This document shows, piece by piece, positions 8,201 through 15,450 of a DNA stretch of 53,981 bases. The notes beneath the pieces are model-generated. The model saw nothing but the letters and a program-made list of their open reading frames with translations. It did no database searches and was not told where the DNA came from. How positions within the stretch are numbered: position 1 is the first letter of the stretch; the number at the start of each line of letters is the position of its first letter. Source of the stretch: RGIG3009 sp045596745 (GTDB taxonomy: Bacteria; Bacillota; Clostridia; Oscillospirales; Acutalibacteraceae); NCBI GenBank assembly GCA_045596745.1, contig JAZODA010000080.1:1-53981 (forward strand). The letters are read 5' to 3'. The position numbers and the translations under genes are program-made.

Positions 8201-10131
8201 TTACGAACCCCTCCTTTGATATCGTCGGTGACGATTCCTGGACACTGTCCGGCGGTGCTGTCATCGAAAGCGGCAAGGGTCGTGTGAACTCTTCGGCAGC
8301 GGTGCTGACGAGCGGTGGCTCCGTGTCGCAGACTATCAAGGGCCTGCAGCCGGGTAAGACCTATACGCTGTCTTTCGTGTATCGTTCGACCTCCGGCTAT
8401 GCCACGGCAAAGCTGACCAATGGTGAAGCTGTTCTGCTGGAGGAAAAGACGGATACGCTCAATTCCTGGAAGAAAGCCAGCTTTGAAATCACTGTTCCCG
8501 AGGATGCGGCAGAAGCAGAGAGCGTGCTGACGCTGACCACGACCGATGCCGGTCCGATTTACCTGGATAACGTGGTGTTTGCGCAGAAAGCGTCCCTGAT
8601 TGACTTCGTGGTTGAAGACATCGTGTGGGACGGCGGCGACGATCAGGTTGCTGTGGGCACGGAACTGCTGTTTGCCGTTACGGTGGCGAACAAGGGCGTC
8701 GACGCTGTGCCTGTTGATTCGGTAATCGAAGTGGACATTGCCGTCGATGGCAAGGTCGTCCGCACACTGACCTATACCTGCACTATGGCGCTGGAGACCA
8801 ACGATATCGCTATCGTAATGGATACCGAGCCGTGGGCGGCGACCGAGGGCGCGTTGGTTATTTCGGCTCGTGCAAACCCGCGTCTGACGATTCTGGAAAC
8901 CAATTCCGGAAACAACGCCAATCAGGTTCACCTGCGTGTGGCGGATGAGAAGCTTCCCGTTCCGGAAATCGCCCAAAAAGCGGGTATGGATCGCCTGATT
9001 TTCAGTGATGAATTCGATACCATCGATTCGATTGATACGCTGGCAACGGGCGATGAGGGTTATAAGTGGTATGTCACCCGTAACTGGTCGGCAGGTACGG
9101 TTACCCGCGATGCCTATGAGATTGAAAACGGTATTCTGACGCTGAAAGATCCGCACAGCAAGTATGGTATCACGCTGACGACGGTGGATATCAATACGCA
9201 GAACGGCTTTAGCTGGAACAAGGGCTATCTGGAAGTGCGTCTGCGCATTCCGAATCCCGAAGTCACCGGCGGTGGCCCGACCGTTTGGTCGTTGCCGCTG
9301 GGCAAAATGTACGAAACTCCCGGCGATAACACCCATTGGGTCGAGATGGACTGGCTGGAGTTCTGGGGCATCGCACACAGCTATGACAAGGGTTATTGGA
9401 CGGTCACGATGCACGATTCCACGCGTCCCGAGGGCGAAAGCGAAGTGACCGAGTGGTATGTCAACGGCAAGACCGGTATCAACGCGATGGGCGACAAGGA
9501 ATGGCATACGCTCGGCTGGGTCTGGGATGAGAACATCATTCAGGCGTATATGGACGGCGTAAAGGTGTTCGAGCAGACGTACAGCGAGGACGACATTCCC
9601 ACCAATCCGATTCCCACCGTCAAGAAGGGTCAGCTGAAAGAGGGTATCTTCTCCGCAATGAACGAGCACGAGATGTGTCTGATGCTCGGCGGTATCGTGG
9701 AGAACCCGATGGAAGTGGACTACGTCCGTATTTGGAAGGGCGTAGGCGGCGGTATGGTCCCGGGTAATGGCGATGAGGAAGAAGTCGTTGATATGAACGC
9801 TGAGGACTTCTGGTACAACTACTGCACCGACGATTGGGGCGATCCCATTGTCGAAGCGACCGAGGAAAACTACCTGAACATTCTGGGTGGTAAAGAGATT
9901 TGGGAGAAGCTCTCCGACGAGCGTCGCGCTGAGATTAACGCACTGCTTGAGGAGTACGGTATGCCTGCTTACGACAGCCTGCTTGCAGCCGCACTGCGCA
10001 TCGAAAACGGCGATGTCGGGGATACACCGGATACCGGTGTCGCTACGCGCGTAGCCCCGTTGGTGGCGCTTCTGGCGCTTAGCGGTACGGCTCTGTGGAT
10101 GACGCGTAAGCGTAAAAAAGGGCAGTGGTGA
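5227..10131 (+). CDS. Giant secreted multi-modular GH16 beta-glucanase/galactanase, wall-anchored
   Basis: A 1634-aa surface enzyme. GTG 5227 follows AAGGGAGAGG. A signal peptide covers about 1-32 (SVAMAMTLLVTCAISGIVL). Then come CBM4/9-like jelly-roll modules alternating with Big2 domains: about 36-193, 196-277, 278-436, 438-519, 520-675, 677-758, 760-903, 906-986 and 988-1119. A CARDB-like domain (1121-1240) leads to the GH16 catalytic domain (1244-1503) with the ExDxxE motif E1373-M-D1375-W-L-E1378. A helical linker (about 1520-1590) precedes TPDTG, a hydrophobic helix and RKRKK, a plausible sortase-type anchor with a non-LP signal. It should cut beta-1,3/1,4-glucan or galactan outside the cell; substrate cannot be read from sequence. 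Two small GH16 paralogues follow. Confidence 0.88.
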   Translation: MKTNLRKVLSVAMAMTLLVTCAISGIVLPAAAVETNLIVNGDFEQGPSASWGNSAYIMDGVGVGGSKGVKIETTVNEGDTAVWPAADYKAAFNSILEPYTTYVFSFDYKHEGKGFGKFDINRVGSDWTGAWADVNLPDVADWTTYTIEFTTGAAENMNANTGWEWSVRHMHYANATHYGTGAAYFDNFKLEKKPSAATAIALDKASAIVTVGEEVKLTASALPEGAVLPEITWTSSDESVVTVDGGVVKGIAVGAATVTATADGLTPVTCVVTVEEPSLLLNGNFERGASVAWGNSAYIMDGVGVGGSKGFKVETTVNEGETAIWPGADYKGEFNAILKPYTTYIFSFDYKHEGKGFGKIDIAYGGTDWTGAWADVNLPDVTEWTTFTYEFTTGAAENMNIRTGWEWSVRHVHYANAAHYGTGAAYFDNFKLKEKPVPVITGIALDKTSYAVEIGKEFTLSASTIPAGAELPEITWTSSDESIATVDGGVVKGIAVGTATITATAVGLPPVTCTVMVEEPALIVNGTFEQGPTASWGNSAYILDGVGVNGSKGVKIESTVAEGGAAVWPAADYKAAFIAILEPHSTYILTFDYKHEGAGFAQFDISRSGTDWVGWKDVTLPAVTEWTTYTLIFSTGAAENMNANTGWEWSVRQRQSATDIGSGVSYFDNFKLVKQPEAESIQIIPSEITLLPDSTASLQVVGTPANTSVGLITWTSGDENVVSVSQDGVITALATSGTVTITATSAKGLVATCKVTIDEYGNLLKNGDFEQGDANWHPDVPGAIKPGIGKDGGYGLELTIPEGSSTTSTFYKLPLSVMPGTTYEISFDYLATPGSDFRIWSGTTKLISPVPEEGDGTTWKHASRVFTTPADMTLNPGWDLSVSNKTDGTPPAVIDNICLRLYTSGVEAESITINKSTITMVPGRTESLSVMATPVDGDINRTAWTSSDENVAIVEYGVVTAVGKGTATITATTLNGKTSTCVVTVSGEEALVTNPSFDIVGDDSWTLSGGAVIESGKGRVNSSAAVLTSGGSVSQTIKGLQPGKTYTLSFVYRSTSGYATAKLTNGEAVLLEEKTDTLNSWKKASFEITVPEDAAEAESVLTLTTTDAGPIYLDNVVFAQKASLIDFVVEDIVWDGGDDQVAVGTELLFAVTVANKGVDAVPVDSVIEVDIAVDGKVVRTLTYTCTMALETNDIAIVMDTEPWAATEGALVISARANPRLTILETNSGNNANQVHLRVADEKLPVPEIAQKAGMDRLIFSDEFDTIDSIDTLATGDEGYKWYVTRNWSAGTVTRDAYEIENGILTLKDPHSKYGITLTTVDINTQNGFSWNKGYLEVRLRIPNPEVTGGGPTVWSLPLGKMYETPGDNTHWVEMDWLEFWGIAHSYDKGYWTVTMHDSTRPEGESEVTEWYVNGKTGINAMGDKEWHTLGWVWDENIIQAYMDGVKVFEQTYSEDDIPTNPIPTVKKGQLKEGIFSAMNEHEMCLMLGGIVENPMEVDYVRIWKGVGGGMVPGNGDEEEVVDMNAEDFWYNYCTDDWGDPIVEATEENYLNILGGKEIWEKLSDERRAEINALLEEYGMPAYDSLLAAALRIENGDVGDTPDTGVATRVAPLVALLALSGTALWMTRKRKKGQW
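5335..7512 (+). repeat. Three tandem coding repeats of about 726 bp (CBM4/9-like plus Big2)
   Basis: Equivalent codons recur at 5335, 6061 and 6790, and in more divergent form at 7513. That gives units of 726, 729 and 723 bp, each one carbohydrate-binding-like module plus one Big2 domain. Long stretches are near identical at DNA level (for example the GNSAYIMDGVGVGGSKG region and the WTGAWADVNLPDV region), which points to recent unit duplication or gene conversion. The region is prone to copy-number change and to assembly collapse. Confidence 0.9.
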
Positions 10132-10137
10132 GTTATT

Positions 10138-10995
10138 ATGAACAAACCAATTCCCATTCCCGAAGCTGCCAAAGCTGCGGGGATGACCAACCTCGTGTTC
10201 GAGGATGATTTCGATTCGCTCGATACCATCGCGCTGGACGGTAACGATACACCGAATCATAAATGGTTCACACGATGCTATAATCATCAGTTCAAGCCGC
10301 AATATGTGGAACAGCGTGATTCCTATATCCATATGGGCGGCGATACGTACGGTCTTACGACGTACAGCAAGGTTCTGGATAGCGGATTCACCGTATCCAG
10401 TGGGTGCTATTTGGAGGCGCGGATTCGCGCCTCCATGCCCACGGGCGAGTATGGCGGCATTCCTGCATTCTGGACGATGAGCCGTGAGGATTTTATGGGC
10501 AGACCGTGGACCGACGCCGCTGAGTTGGATGTGGTGGAACTGTTCATCACCAAAAACAAGGATGGCGAGGATCAGAAGTACTTTGCCGGTACGCTTCATA
10601 ATCACTATCGCAACGGAAAAATGCTGCCGAACGGTCGCTGGTATACACAACTGATTTCCAACACGGTGAATGCCACCGGGTATTTGGATCAATTCCCCTT
10701 TATCGGTGACGAGTGGCATACATACGGTGCTTTGTGGGAAAAGGGGCATATCGCGTGGTATATGGACGGACAGCTGATGCATTCGGCGCGTTTTTCCGAG
10801 GATGCGATGCCTGAGTATTTCTACCGCGATGACCCTACACCGTTGCCACGTGCCAAAGATGTTTTCCCCGGTTACAAAAAGCCGGAATGGATTGGCGCGC
10901 ACGCAATTTTTGATACCGATGAGGACGTTTTGTTGTTGACCAGTCGCGAGACGTACCCGATGGATGTGGACTGGGTTCGCGTCTGGAGGCGCTAA
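10138..10995 (+). CDS. GH16 glycoside hydrolase without signal peptide
   Basis: A 285-aa single-domain GH16 protein starting at ATG 10138, six bases after the stop of the giant GH16 gene. The opening IPEAAKAAGMTNLVFEDDFD matches the start of the GH16 domain in the large protein, and the catalytic motif is complete (E129-L-D131-V-V-E134). There is no signal peptide, transmembrane helix or anchor, so it would stay in the cytoplasm unless exported by another route, which is unusual for this family. It is in the same operon as its two paralogues. Candidate roles: trimming of imported oligosaccharides, or an enzyme that has lost its leader. Exact specificity is unknown. Confidence 0.85.
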   Translation: MNKPIPIPEAAKAAGMTNLVFEDDFDSLDTIALDGNDTPNHKWFTRCYNHQFKPQYVEQRDSYIHMGGDTYGLTTYSKVLDSGFTVSSGCYLEARIRASMPTGEYGGIPAFWTMSREDFMGRPWTDAAELDVVELFITKNKDGEDQKYFAGTLHNHYRNGKMLPNGRWYTQLISNTVNATGYLDQFPFIGDEWHTYGALWEKGHIAWYMDGQLMHSARFSEDAMPEYFYRDDPTPLPRAKDVFPGYKKPEWIGAHAIFDTDEDVLLLTSRETYPMDVDWVRVWRR

Positions 10996-11016
10996 ACTGA
11001 CTAGGAGGCACTGACA

Positions 11017-11883
11017 ATGAGTTGCAAGAATATTCCGATTCCCGAAGCGGCAAAAGCTGCGGGGATGACCAACCTCGTGTTTGAGGATGATTTTGATTCG
11101 ATGGATACCATCGATATTGAGGCTACCCACGAGCCGGGATATAAGTGGTATGTGGATGCCTATGGATGCCGTCTGACGAAAGAGTACATCTCTCAGCAGG
11201 ACTCGTACATCCATATGGGTGGCCCGCAGCCGAAAGCGTATGGTCTGGTGACCTACAGCAACAAGCTGGATGACGGTTATCTTGCTAAATGTGGTTGCTA
11301 TCTGGAAGCGCGCATTCGCGCCGGTATGCCGACGGGCGAGTATGGCGGTATTCCCGCATTCTGGACGATGACGCTTAACAGCTTCAAGGGTGTTCCGCAG
11401 TGGACGGAAGGCGGCGAGCTGGACGTCGTGGAATTGTTTATTACGAAAAACAAAGAGGGTGTCGATCAGAAGTATTTTTGCGGCTCGATGCACCATCACT
11501 TCCGCAAGTATAACGAGGATGGCACAATGGAGGTATCCTACACCTCTAACACGGTCAATAACTGCGGCTACCGCGACCAATTCCCCTTTGTCGGTGACGA
11601 GTGGCACACCTACGCTGTGCTGTGGGAAGAGGGTCGTATGGCATGGTATCTGGATGGCGTGCTGACCCATTCGGCCGAATATACGGCGGATGCATTGCCG
11701 GAGTATTTCTACGGTGATGATCCCACGCCGCTGCCGCGTGTACACGAGGTGTATCCGCATGTGACCAAGCCTGAGATTGTCGGTTCTCATATGATTTTCA
11801 ACACCGACGATCAGGTGGTACTGCTGACCAGCCGCGAAACCTATCCGATGGATGTGGATTGGGTTCGCATCTGGCGCAGATAA
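11017..11883 (+). CDS. GH16 glycoside hydrolase without signal peptide, second copy
   Basis: A 288-aa paralogue of the preceding gene, starting at ATG 11017 behind an AGGAGG box. The first 25 codons are almost the same DNA as in the neighbour, and the proteins are similar throughout (YLEARIRAGMPTGEYGGIPA here, one residue different there). Catalytic residues E134, D136 and E139 are intact. It too lacks a signal peptide. It has extra residues around 70-76 (GPQPKAYGLVTY), so it is a diverged duplicate rather than an identical copy and may differ in subsite preference. It closes the GH16 operon, followed by two hairpins. Confidence 0.85.
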   Translation: MSCKNIPIPEAAKAAGMTNLVFEDDFDSMDTIDIEATHEPGYKWYVDAYGCRLTKEYISQQDSYIHMGGPQPKAYGLVTYSNKLDDGYLAKCGCYLEARIRAGMPTGEYGGIPAFWTMTLNSFKGVPQWTEGGELDVVELFITKNKEGVDQKYFCGSMHHHFRKYNEDGTMEVSYTSNTVNNCGYRDQFPFVGDEWHTYAVLWEEGRMAWYLDGVLTHSAEYTADALPEYFYGDDPTPLPRVHEVYPHVTKPEIVGSHMIFNTDDQVVLLTSRETYPMDVDWVRIWRR

Positions 11884-11892
11884 CAGCAAGAA

Positions 11893-11930
11893 AAAGGCCG
11901 CAGCTTTGGTGACAAAGCTGCGGCCTTTAC
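11893..11930 (+). terminator. Strong hairpin at the end of the GH16 operon
   Basis: A 15-bp perfect stem (11893-11907 with 11914-11928) with a 6-base loop, but only a short T run, so it may mainly protect the mRNA 3' end or terminate together with the next hairpin. Confidence 0.7.
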
Positions 11931-11949
11931 ATATGAAAACAAGCAAAAG

Positions 11950-11974
11950 AAAAGCACCCCGAAGGGTGCTTTTT
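11950..11974. terminator. Bidirectional terminator
   Basis: AGCACCC/GGGTGCT (11953-11959 with 11964-11970), loop CGAA, with T runs on both strands. It lies just after the stop of the minus-strand 38-aa gene and ends the convergent GH35 operon. Confidence 0.8.
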
Positions 11975-11975
11975 C

Positions 11976-12092
11976 TTATACGCTCAGATCGTCGTCGTTG
12001 TCCTCGACGGTGGGTTCGCTTTGGACAACTGCCGCCAGCGCTTCATCGGCGGTCAGGTCATATATGACCAAAGAGGGAGATTCATACGGCAT
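11976..12092 (-). CDS. Small acidic peptide of 38 aa, unknown function
   Basis: A short gene starting at ATG 12092. Its GAGGAGG ribosome site overlaps the stop of the upstream DUF4886 gene, eight bases before the start, so it is very likely translated and coupled. The peptide starts MPYESPSLVIYDLT and ends in an acidic tail (VEDNDDDLSV); it has no cysteine, no signal peptide and no membrane helix. A bidirectional terminator follows directly, so it is the true last gene of the GH35-DUF4886 operon. I do not recognise a named family. Its layout (short, aromatic/Pro start, hydrophobic middle, acidic end) recalls unnamed small proteins next to secreted proteins in Clostridia, and a modified-peptide precursor cannot be excluded, although no maturation enzyme is adjacent. 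Confidence 0.65.
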   Translation of the reverse strand: MPYESPSLVIYDLTADEALAAVVQSEPTVEDNDDDLSV

Positions 12093-12105
12093 TACGGCAA
12101 CCTCC

Positions 12106-15100
12106 TCAATTCGTGGGATAGTAGGCTTCGACAGCCTGCATCGCGATTTCATACACAGCTGCGCGCACTTCGGGATCGTCTGTGTAAGGTTTCTTGAAGG
12201 CGGTGAACGTGTTGGCGGGTTCTTCGCCGACAAGCGTTCTGTACCACACCAGCGCGATTAAATACCAGCCCCACGTTTCGTCGATATGGGAGCCGTCAGC
12301 CTGATACACGCTCAGTTCGGGGCGATTGGCCTTGAACCAGTCTTCCATGGCATTGACAGCCGTTCCGCACGGAATCAGCGAAACGTTTGCTGCGGCGGTA
12401 ACGCTTTCGGAAAGGGGCAGCATCTTGTTCCACATTTCCGCACGCGAGAAGCCGAAGGTGTTGTTCAGGTACATAGAATCATCGGAGTATGCCCAGTTTT
12501 GCATCAGATAGAACTGAGCGTTCGGGCAGGCTTTCTTGATAGCCTTGTACAAATCGTTCAAGTACGGCTGATAATCGCTTTCTTTCGTGGCGGGCATACC
12601 GTTGATGGTGACAATATCCCAGTCGTCACTGAGCAGGGCGGCTTTCATCGTAACGACGGTATTGTAATCAACGACACCATTGAGCTCGTACCAGTACTGC
12701 GCAAGGTTGTTTTCGTAGCCGTCGTAGTGGCTCTTGAGAGTACAGCCGCTCTTGAACAGGTTAACCACCTTGACGGTTTTGCCGCTTTGCTCGGCAATAT
12801 CGGCGATGTAGCTGGTGGAGTTGTGACCGTAGCTGTTGCCGATGTTGAGAATCTTAAGATCGGCATTCTCCAGATTGTCTTCCGGGATGGGGTCGGAGGG
12901 GTCGACGTCACCGACATAGGAATCGTCGATTACCACGTCATCGGACAGTATTCCTGCCGACCGCGCAAGCGTGGTGTCAACACTGTCGGTACGTTCGCTG
13001 CCATAAATCACGGTTTTGACACCATCCTTTTCCAAAATCATATAGCTGCGCGCCGTGTACAGACGCTCGCAGAACGCCATATCAGGGCTCGAGGTTACCA
13101 GTGCGATGGAGAAGTCGATGTAGGTATCGGTGTAGTCCACCGCGGAGAATCTGTTGGTTGCACCGTTGTACACGGTGATACCCCACATCTTGACAGCACC
13201 CTCACCGGCGTCGTGAACCAGTCGGTTGTAGGTGTCAACGTCGAGGGTGTACGGCAGGGAACTGCGCTTGAGCAGCATACCGATTTCCGCAACCTTGTAG
13301 GTTTCGCCCTGATAGGAGACGGTATAGCCGTCAGCGGTTTCATCAAAGGCTGTCATCTGCAAACGGTTGAGGAAGCGGATGCCGTTTTCTTCGCCCGCGT
13401 CATTGATGTGTACAGCAGTACCAACCGTACCGAAAGCGAAGTCGGTTTCATCGACAGGCATAAAATCGGCAGTGATTTTCACGTTTTCCGCAGGAGCGGT
13501 AAAGGCAAAGGTGTTGCCGTCGCCCTCGCCGAACGCGCCGCCGTCTTTGTTGAGAATACGGCTGGTGATACCGGCGCTTGTCGTGTAACGCAGGCTGCCG
13601 GGAATCAGAATGTAGCCGGCGGACGGCGTGACGTTCACGGTGACGGAGACACCGTCTTTACCGTCGTGCAAGCCCGAAAGCAGGGGAGCGGTGGTGCCGC
13701 TCGCTGTCATATTGAGAGAACCGCCGACAAGGCCTTCCTGAACATACGCGTTGCCGAGCTCGGTCAGCGAGACATCGTCGAAATACATATGCCCGTTATC
13801 GTTGTACGAACCGAACGACAGGTTGTAACCGCCGTTGGAGGTCAGCAGGGTATAAACGATGGAGCATTCCGTCCACTCGGTTTCGCTGCTTGTGGTGATA
13901 TAAACGTATTTTCCCGAAATGGTGTATTTGTCAGAGGGGACACCGTATACCTTTTGGCTTCCCTCTTTCACGGTGTGGAAATAGAAAATCGCTCTTCCGT
14001 TACCGCGCACTTTGATGTTCAGCTTGTAGGTGTACTCCGCTTTCATAGCACTAAGATCTTGCGGATACAACCAGGTCTTGCCGCTGACCTGCATGCACTG
14101 ACCGCCGCGGACGGTGTCGGCAACGACATCGGCGTTCGCGTTGGAAACGAACTGCGACCACTGTGTGGGCAGGGACTCCACTTCGAAGTCACCGTCGATG
14201 ATGAGTTCGTTAAAGGGAGCGACCTCTTCCAGGTAGACGTTATCCACATACGTGGTGCCGTTGGTAGAGCCGGAATGGAGGAAACCAAAGGTGAAGTTGA
14301 CGTTTGTCGTCGCCTTGACCGTGAACACCTTGCTGATGGTTTTCCATTTGTCGGTACTCGCAAAGGCGAACGCACCGGAACCGGTAGCGACACCGTTGCT
14401 GAGCAGATACAAACTGGCGCCGCTGCCTTTATACTTCATCGTAATGCGGTAGGTCTTTCCTGCTTCAACAGGGAAGTTCTGATACGTGCGATAGTAGGAT
14501 TCATAACCCGTGCCGTCCGCTTTCGCTTTCGGCGGGATTTTCAGGCAGGTGTTGCCGTTTTCCGTATGCGTGGTAATCGGGCTCGAGGCATTGATAATGC
14601 CGTAGGAAGCGTGATTCCACGCCCAACCGGAGGACAAGGTTCCCTCGAAATCGCCGAGCAGCATCGGCTCGTAGCGGTCAACCGTGACAGTGCAGGTCGT
14701 GCTGAAGCCATCGGCAGAGGCAACGATAGTCGCCACACCGGGTGCAACAGCAGTCACAACACCGTTTGCGTCAACCGTAACGGCGGCAGGGTTGTTGCTG
14801 ACATATTTCACCGTCTCGGAAAGCATCGCGCCGTCAGGCTGTGCGGCTACGGCAAGCGTTTTGGTTTCGCCCTTTGCCAGCGTCAGCTGGTTGCCCTCAG
14901 TAAAGGCAATGCCTTCCGCTTCCACAACCTCGGTCAGATACACGTCGTCGATATACGAATCCGTAGCACCGGTCTTTTGCCAGAAAATGAGGAAAAACGA
15001 CATACCGACGGTGATGGGATCCGACACGGTGAAAATCCGCTGATACTCTTTCCATTCCGTCGTCGCAGGCGCCCAAGCCAGGCCGCCGCCTTCGGTGCAG

Positions 15101-15450
15101 GACTGGATTTGAGTACCGAATCCGGTGCCTTTGTATCTCAGCCGCAGGCAATAGGTTTTACCCGGCTCGACGGGCGCTTCATAATAATAAAGGGCGTAGT
15201 TCTTCGAATTGTTGACAGGCATCACCAGATAGTGGTTGCCGTCTGCTTCATCAACGTAAGCGGGAGTGCCCGAATTGCCCAGAAAGCCATACGTGGCATT
15301 GTTCCACGAAAAGCCGTTGTAAACCTCGTTTTCGAAGTCGCTGAGAAGGCCGGTGGTTCCTCCTTCGGCGGTAACGGCAAGCGGGGAGACGCTGAGCGCA
15401 ATCGTTATGAGCATTGTTGCGCACAGGAACAGAGCAAGGATGCGTTTCAT
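12106..15450 (-). CDS. Secreted multi-module protein with C-terminal DUF4886 (SGNH-type) domain
   Basis: A 1114-aa exported protein. Signal peptide about 1-28 (LALFLCATMLITIALSVSPL). Then a CBM4/9-like module (about 33-180), a Big2 domain (183-262), two further CBM4/9-like modules (265-412 and 415-570), a beta-repeat segment (570-650), an unnamed domain rich in GIRFLNRLQM and IGMLLKRS type strands (655-850), and a DUF4886 domain (865-1114). DUF4886 has an SGNH-hydrolase fold; block I is ILNIGNSYGHNS and the likely Asp-His pair is ADGSHIDE near 1052. It may deacylate or deacetylate a polysaccharide (family inference). No sortase motif or C-terminal helix is present, so it is probably released or held by its binding modules. 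Its start overlaps the end of the GH35 gene by four bases (ATGA), implying coupling. Confidence 0.8.
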   Translation of the reverse strand: MKRILALFLCATMLITIALSVSPLAVTAEGGTTGLLSDFENEVYNGFSWNNATYGFLGNSGTPAYVDEADGNHYLVMPVNNSKNYALYYYEAPVEPGKTYCLRLRYKGTGFGTQIQSCTEGGGLAWAPATTEWKEYQRIFTVSDPITVGMSFFLIFWQKTGATDSYIDDVYLTEVVEAEGIAFTEGNQLTLAKGETKTLAVAAQPDGAMLSETVKYVSNNPAAVTVDANGVVTAVAPGVATIVASADGFSTTCTVTVDRYEPMLLGDFEGTLSSGWAWNHASYGIINASSPITTHTENGNTCLKIPPKAKADGTGYESYYRTYQNFPVEAGKTYRITMKYKGSGASLYLLSNGVATGSGAFAFASTDKWKTISKVFTVKATTNVNFTFGFLHSGSTNGTTYVDNVYLEEVAPFNELIIDGDFEVESLPTQWSQFVSNANADVVADTVRGGQCMQVSGKTWLYPQDLSAMKAEYTYKLNIKVRGNGRAIFYFHTVKEGSQKVYGVPSDKYTISGKYVYITTSSETEWTECSIVYTLLTSNGGYNLSFGSYNDNGHMYFDDVSLTELGNAYVQEGLVGGSLNMTASGTTAPLLSGLHDGKDGVSVTVNVTPSAGYILIPGSLRYTTSAGITSRILNKDGGAFGEGDGNTFAFTAPAENVKITADFMPVDETDFAFGTVGTAVHINDAGEENGIRFLNRLQMTAFDETADGYTVSYQGETYKVAEIGMLLKRSSLPYTLDVDTYNRLVHDAGEGAVKMWGITVYNGATNRFSAVDYTDTYIDFSIALVTSSPDMAFCERLYTARSYMILEKDGVKTVIYGSERTDSVDTTLARSAGILSDDVVIDDSYVGDVDPSDPIPEDNLENADLKILNIGNSYGHNSTSYIADIAEQSGKTVKVVNLFKSGCTLKSHYDGYENNLAQYWYELNGVVDYNTVVTMKAALLSDDWDIVTINGMPATKESDYQPYLNDLYKAIKKACPNAQFYLMQNWAYSDDSMYLNNTFGFSRAEMWNKMLPLSESVTAAANVSLIPCGTAVNAMEDWFKANRPELSVYQADGSHIDETWGWYLIALVWYRTLVGEEPANTFTAFKKPYTDDPEVRAAVYEIAMQAVEAYYPTN

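Noticed and set aside
5149..11946. Minus-strand open frame of 2265 codons opposite the GH16 genes
   Set aside because: It is the mirror of coding sequence with biased codons: no ribosome site or known domain, and low-complexity His/Arg/Gly-rich translation. The plus strand has clear domains.
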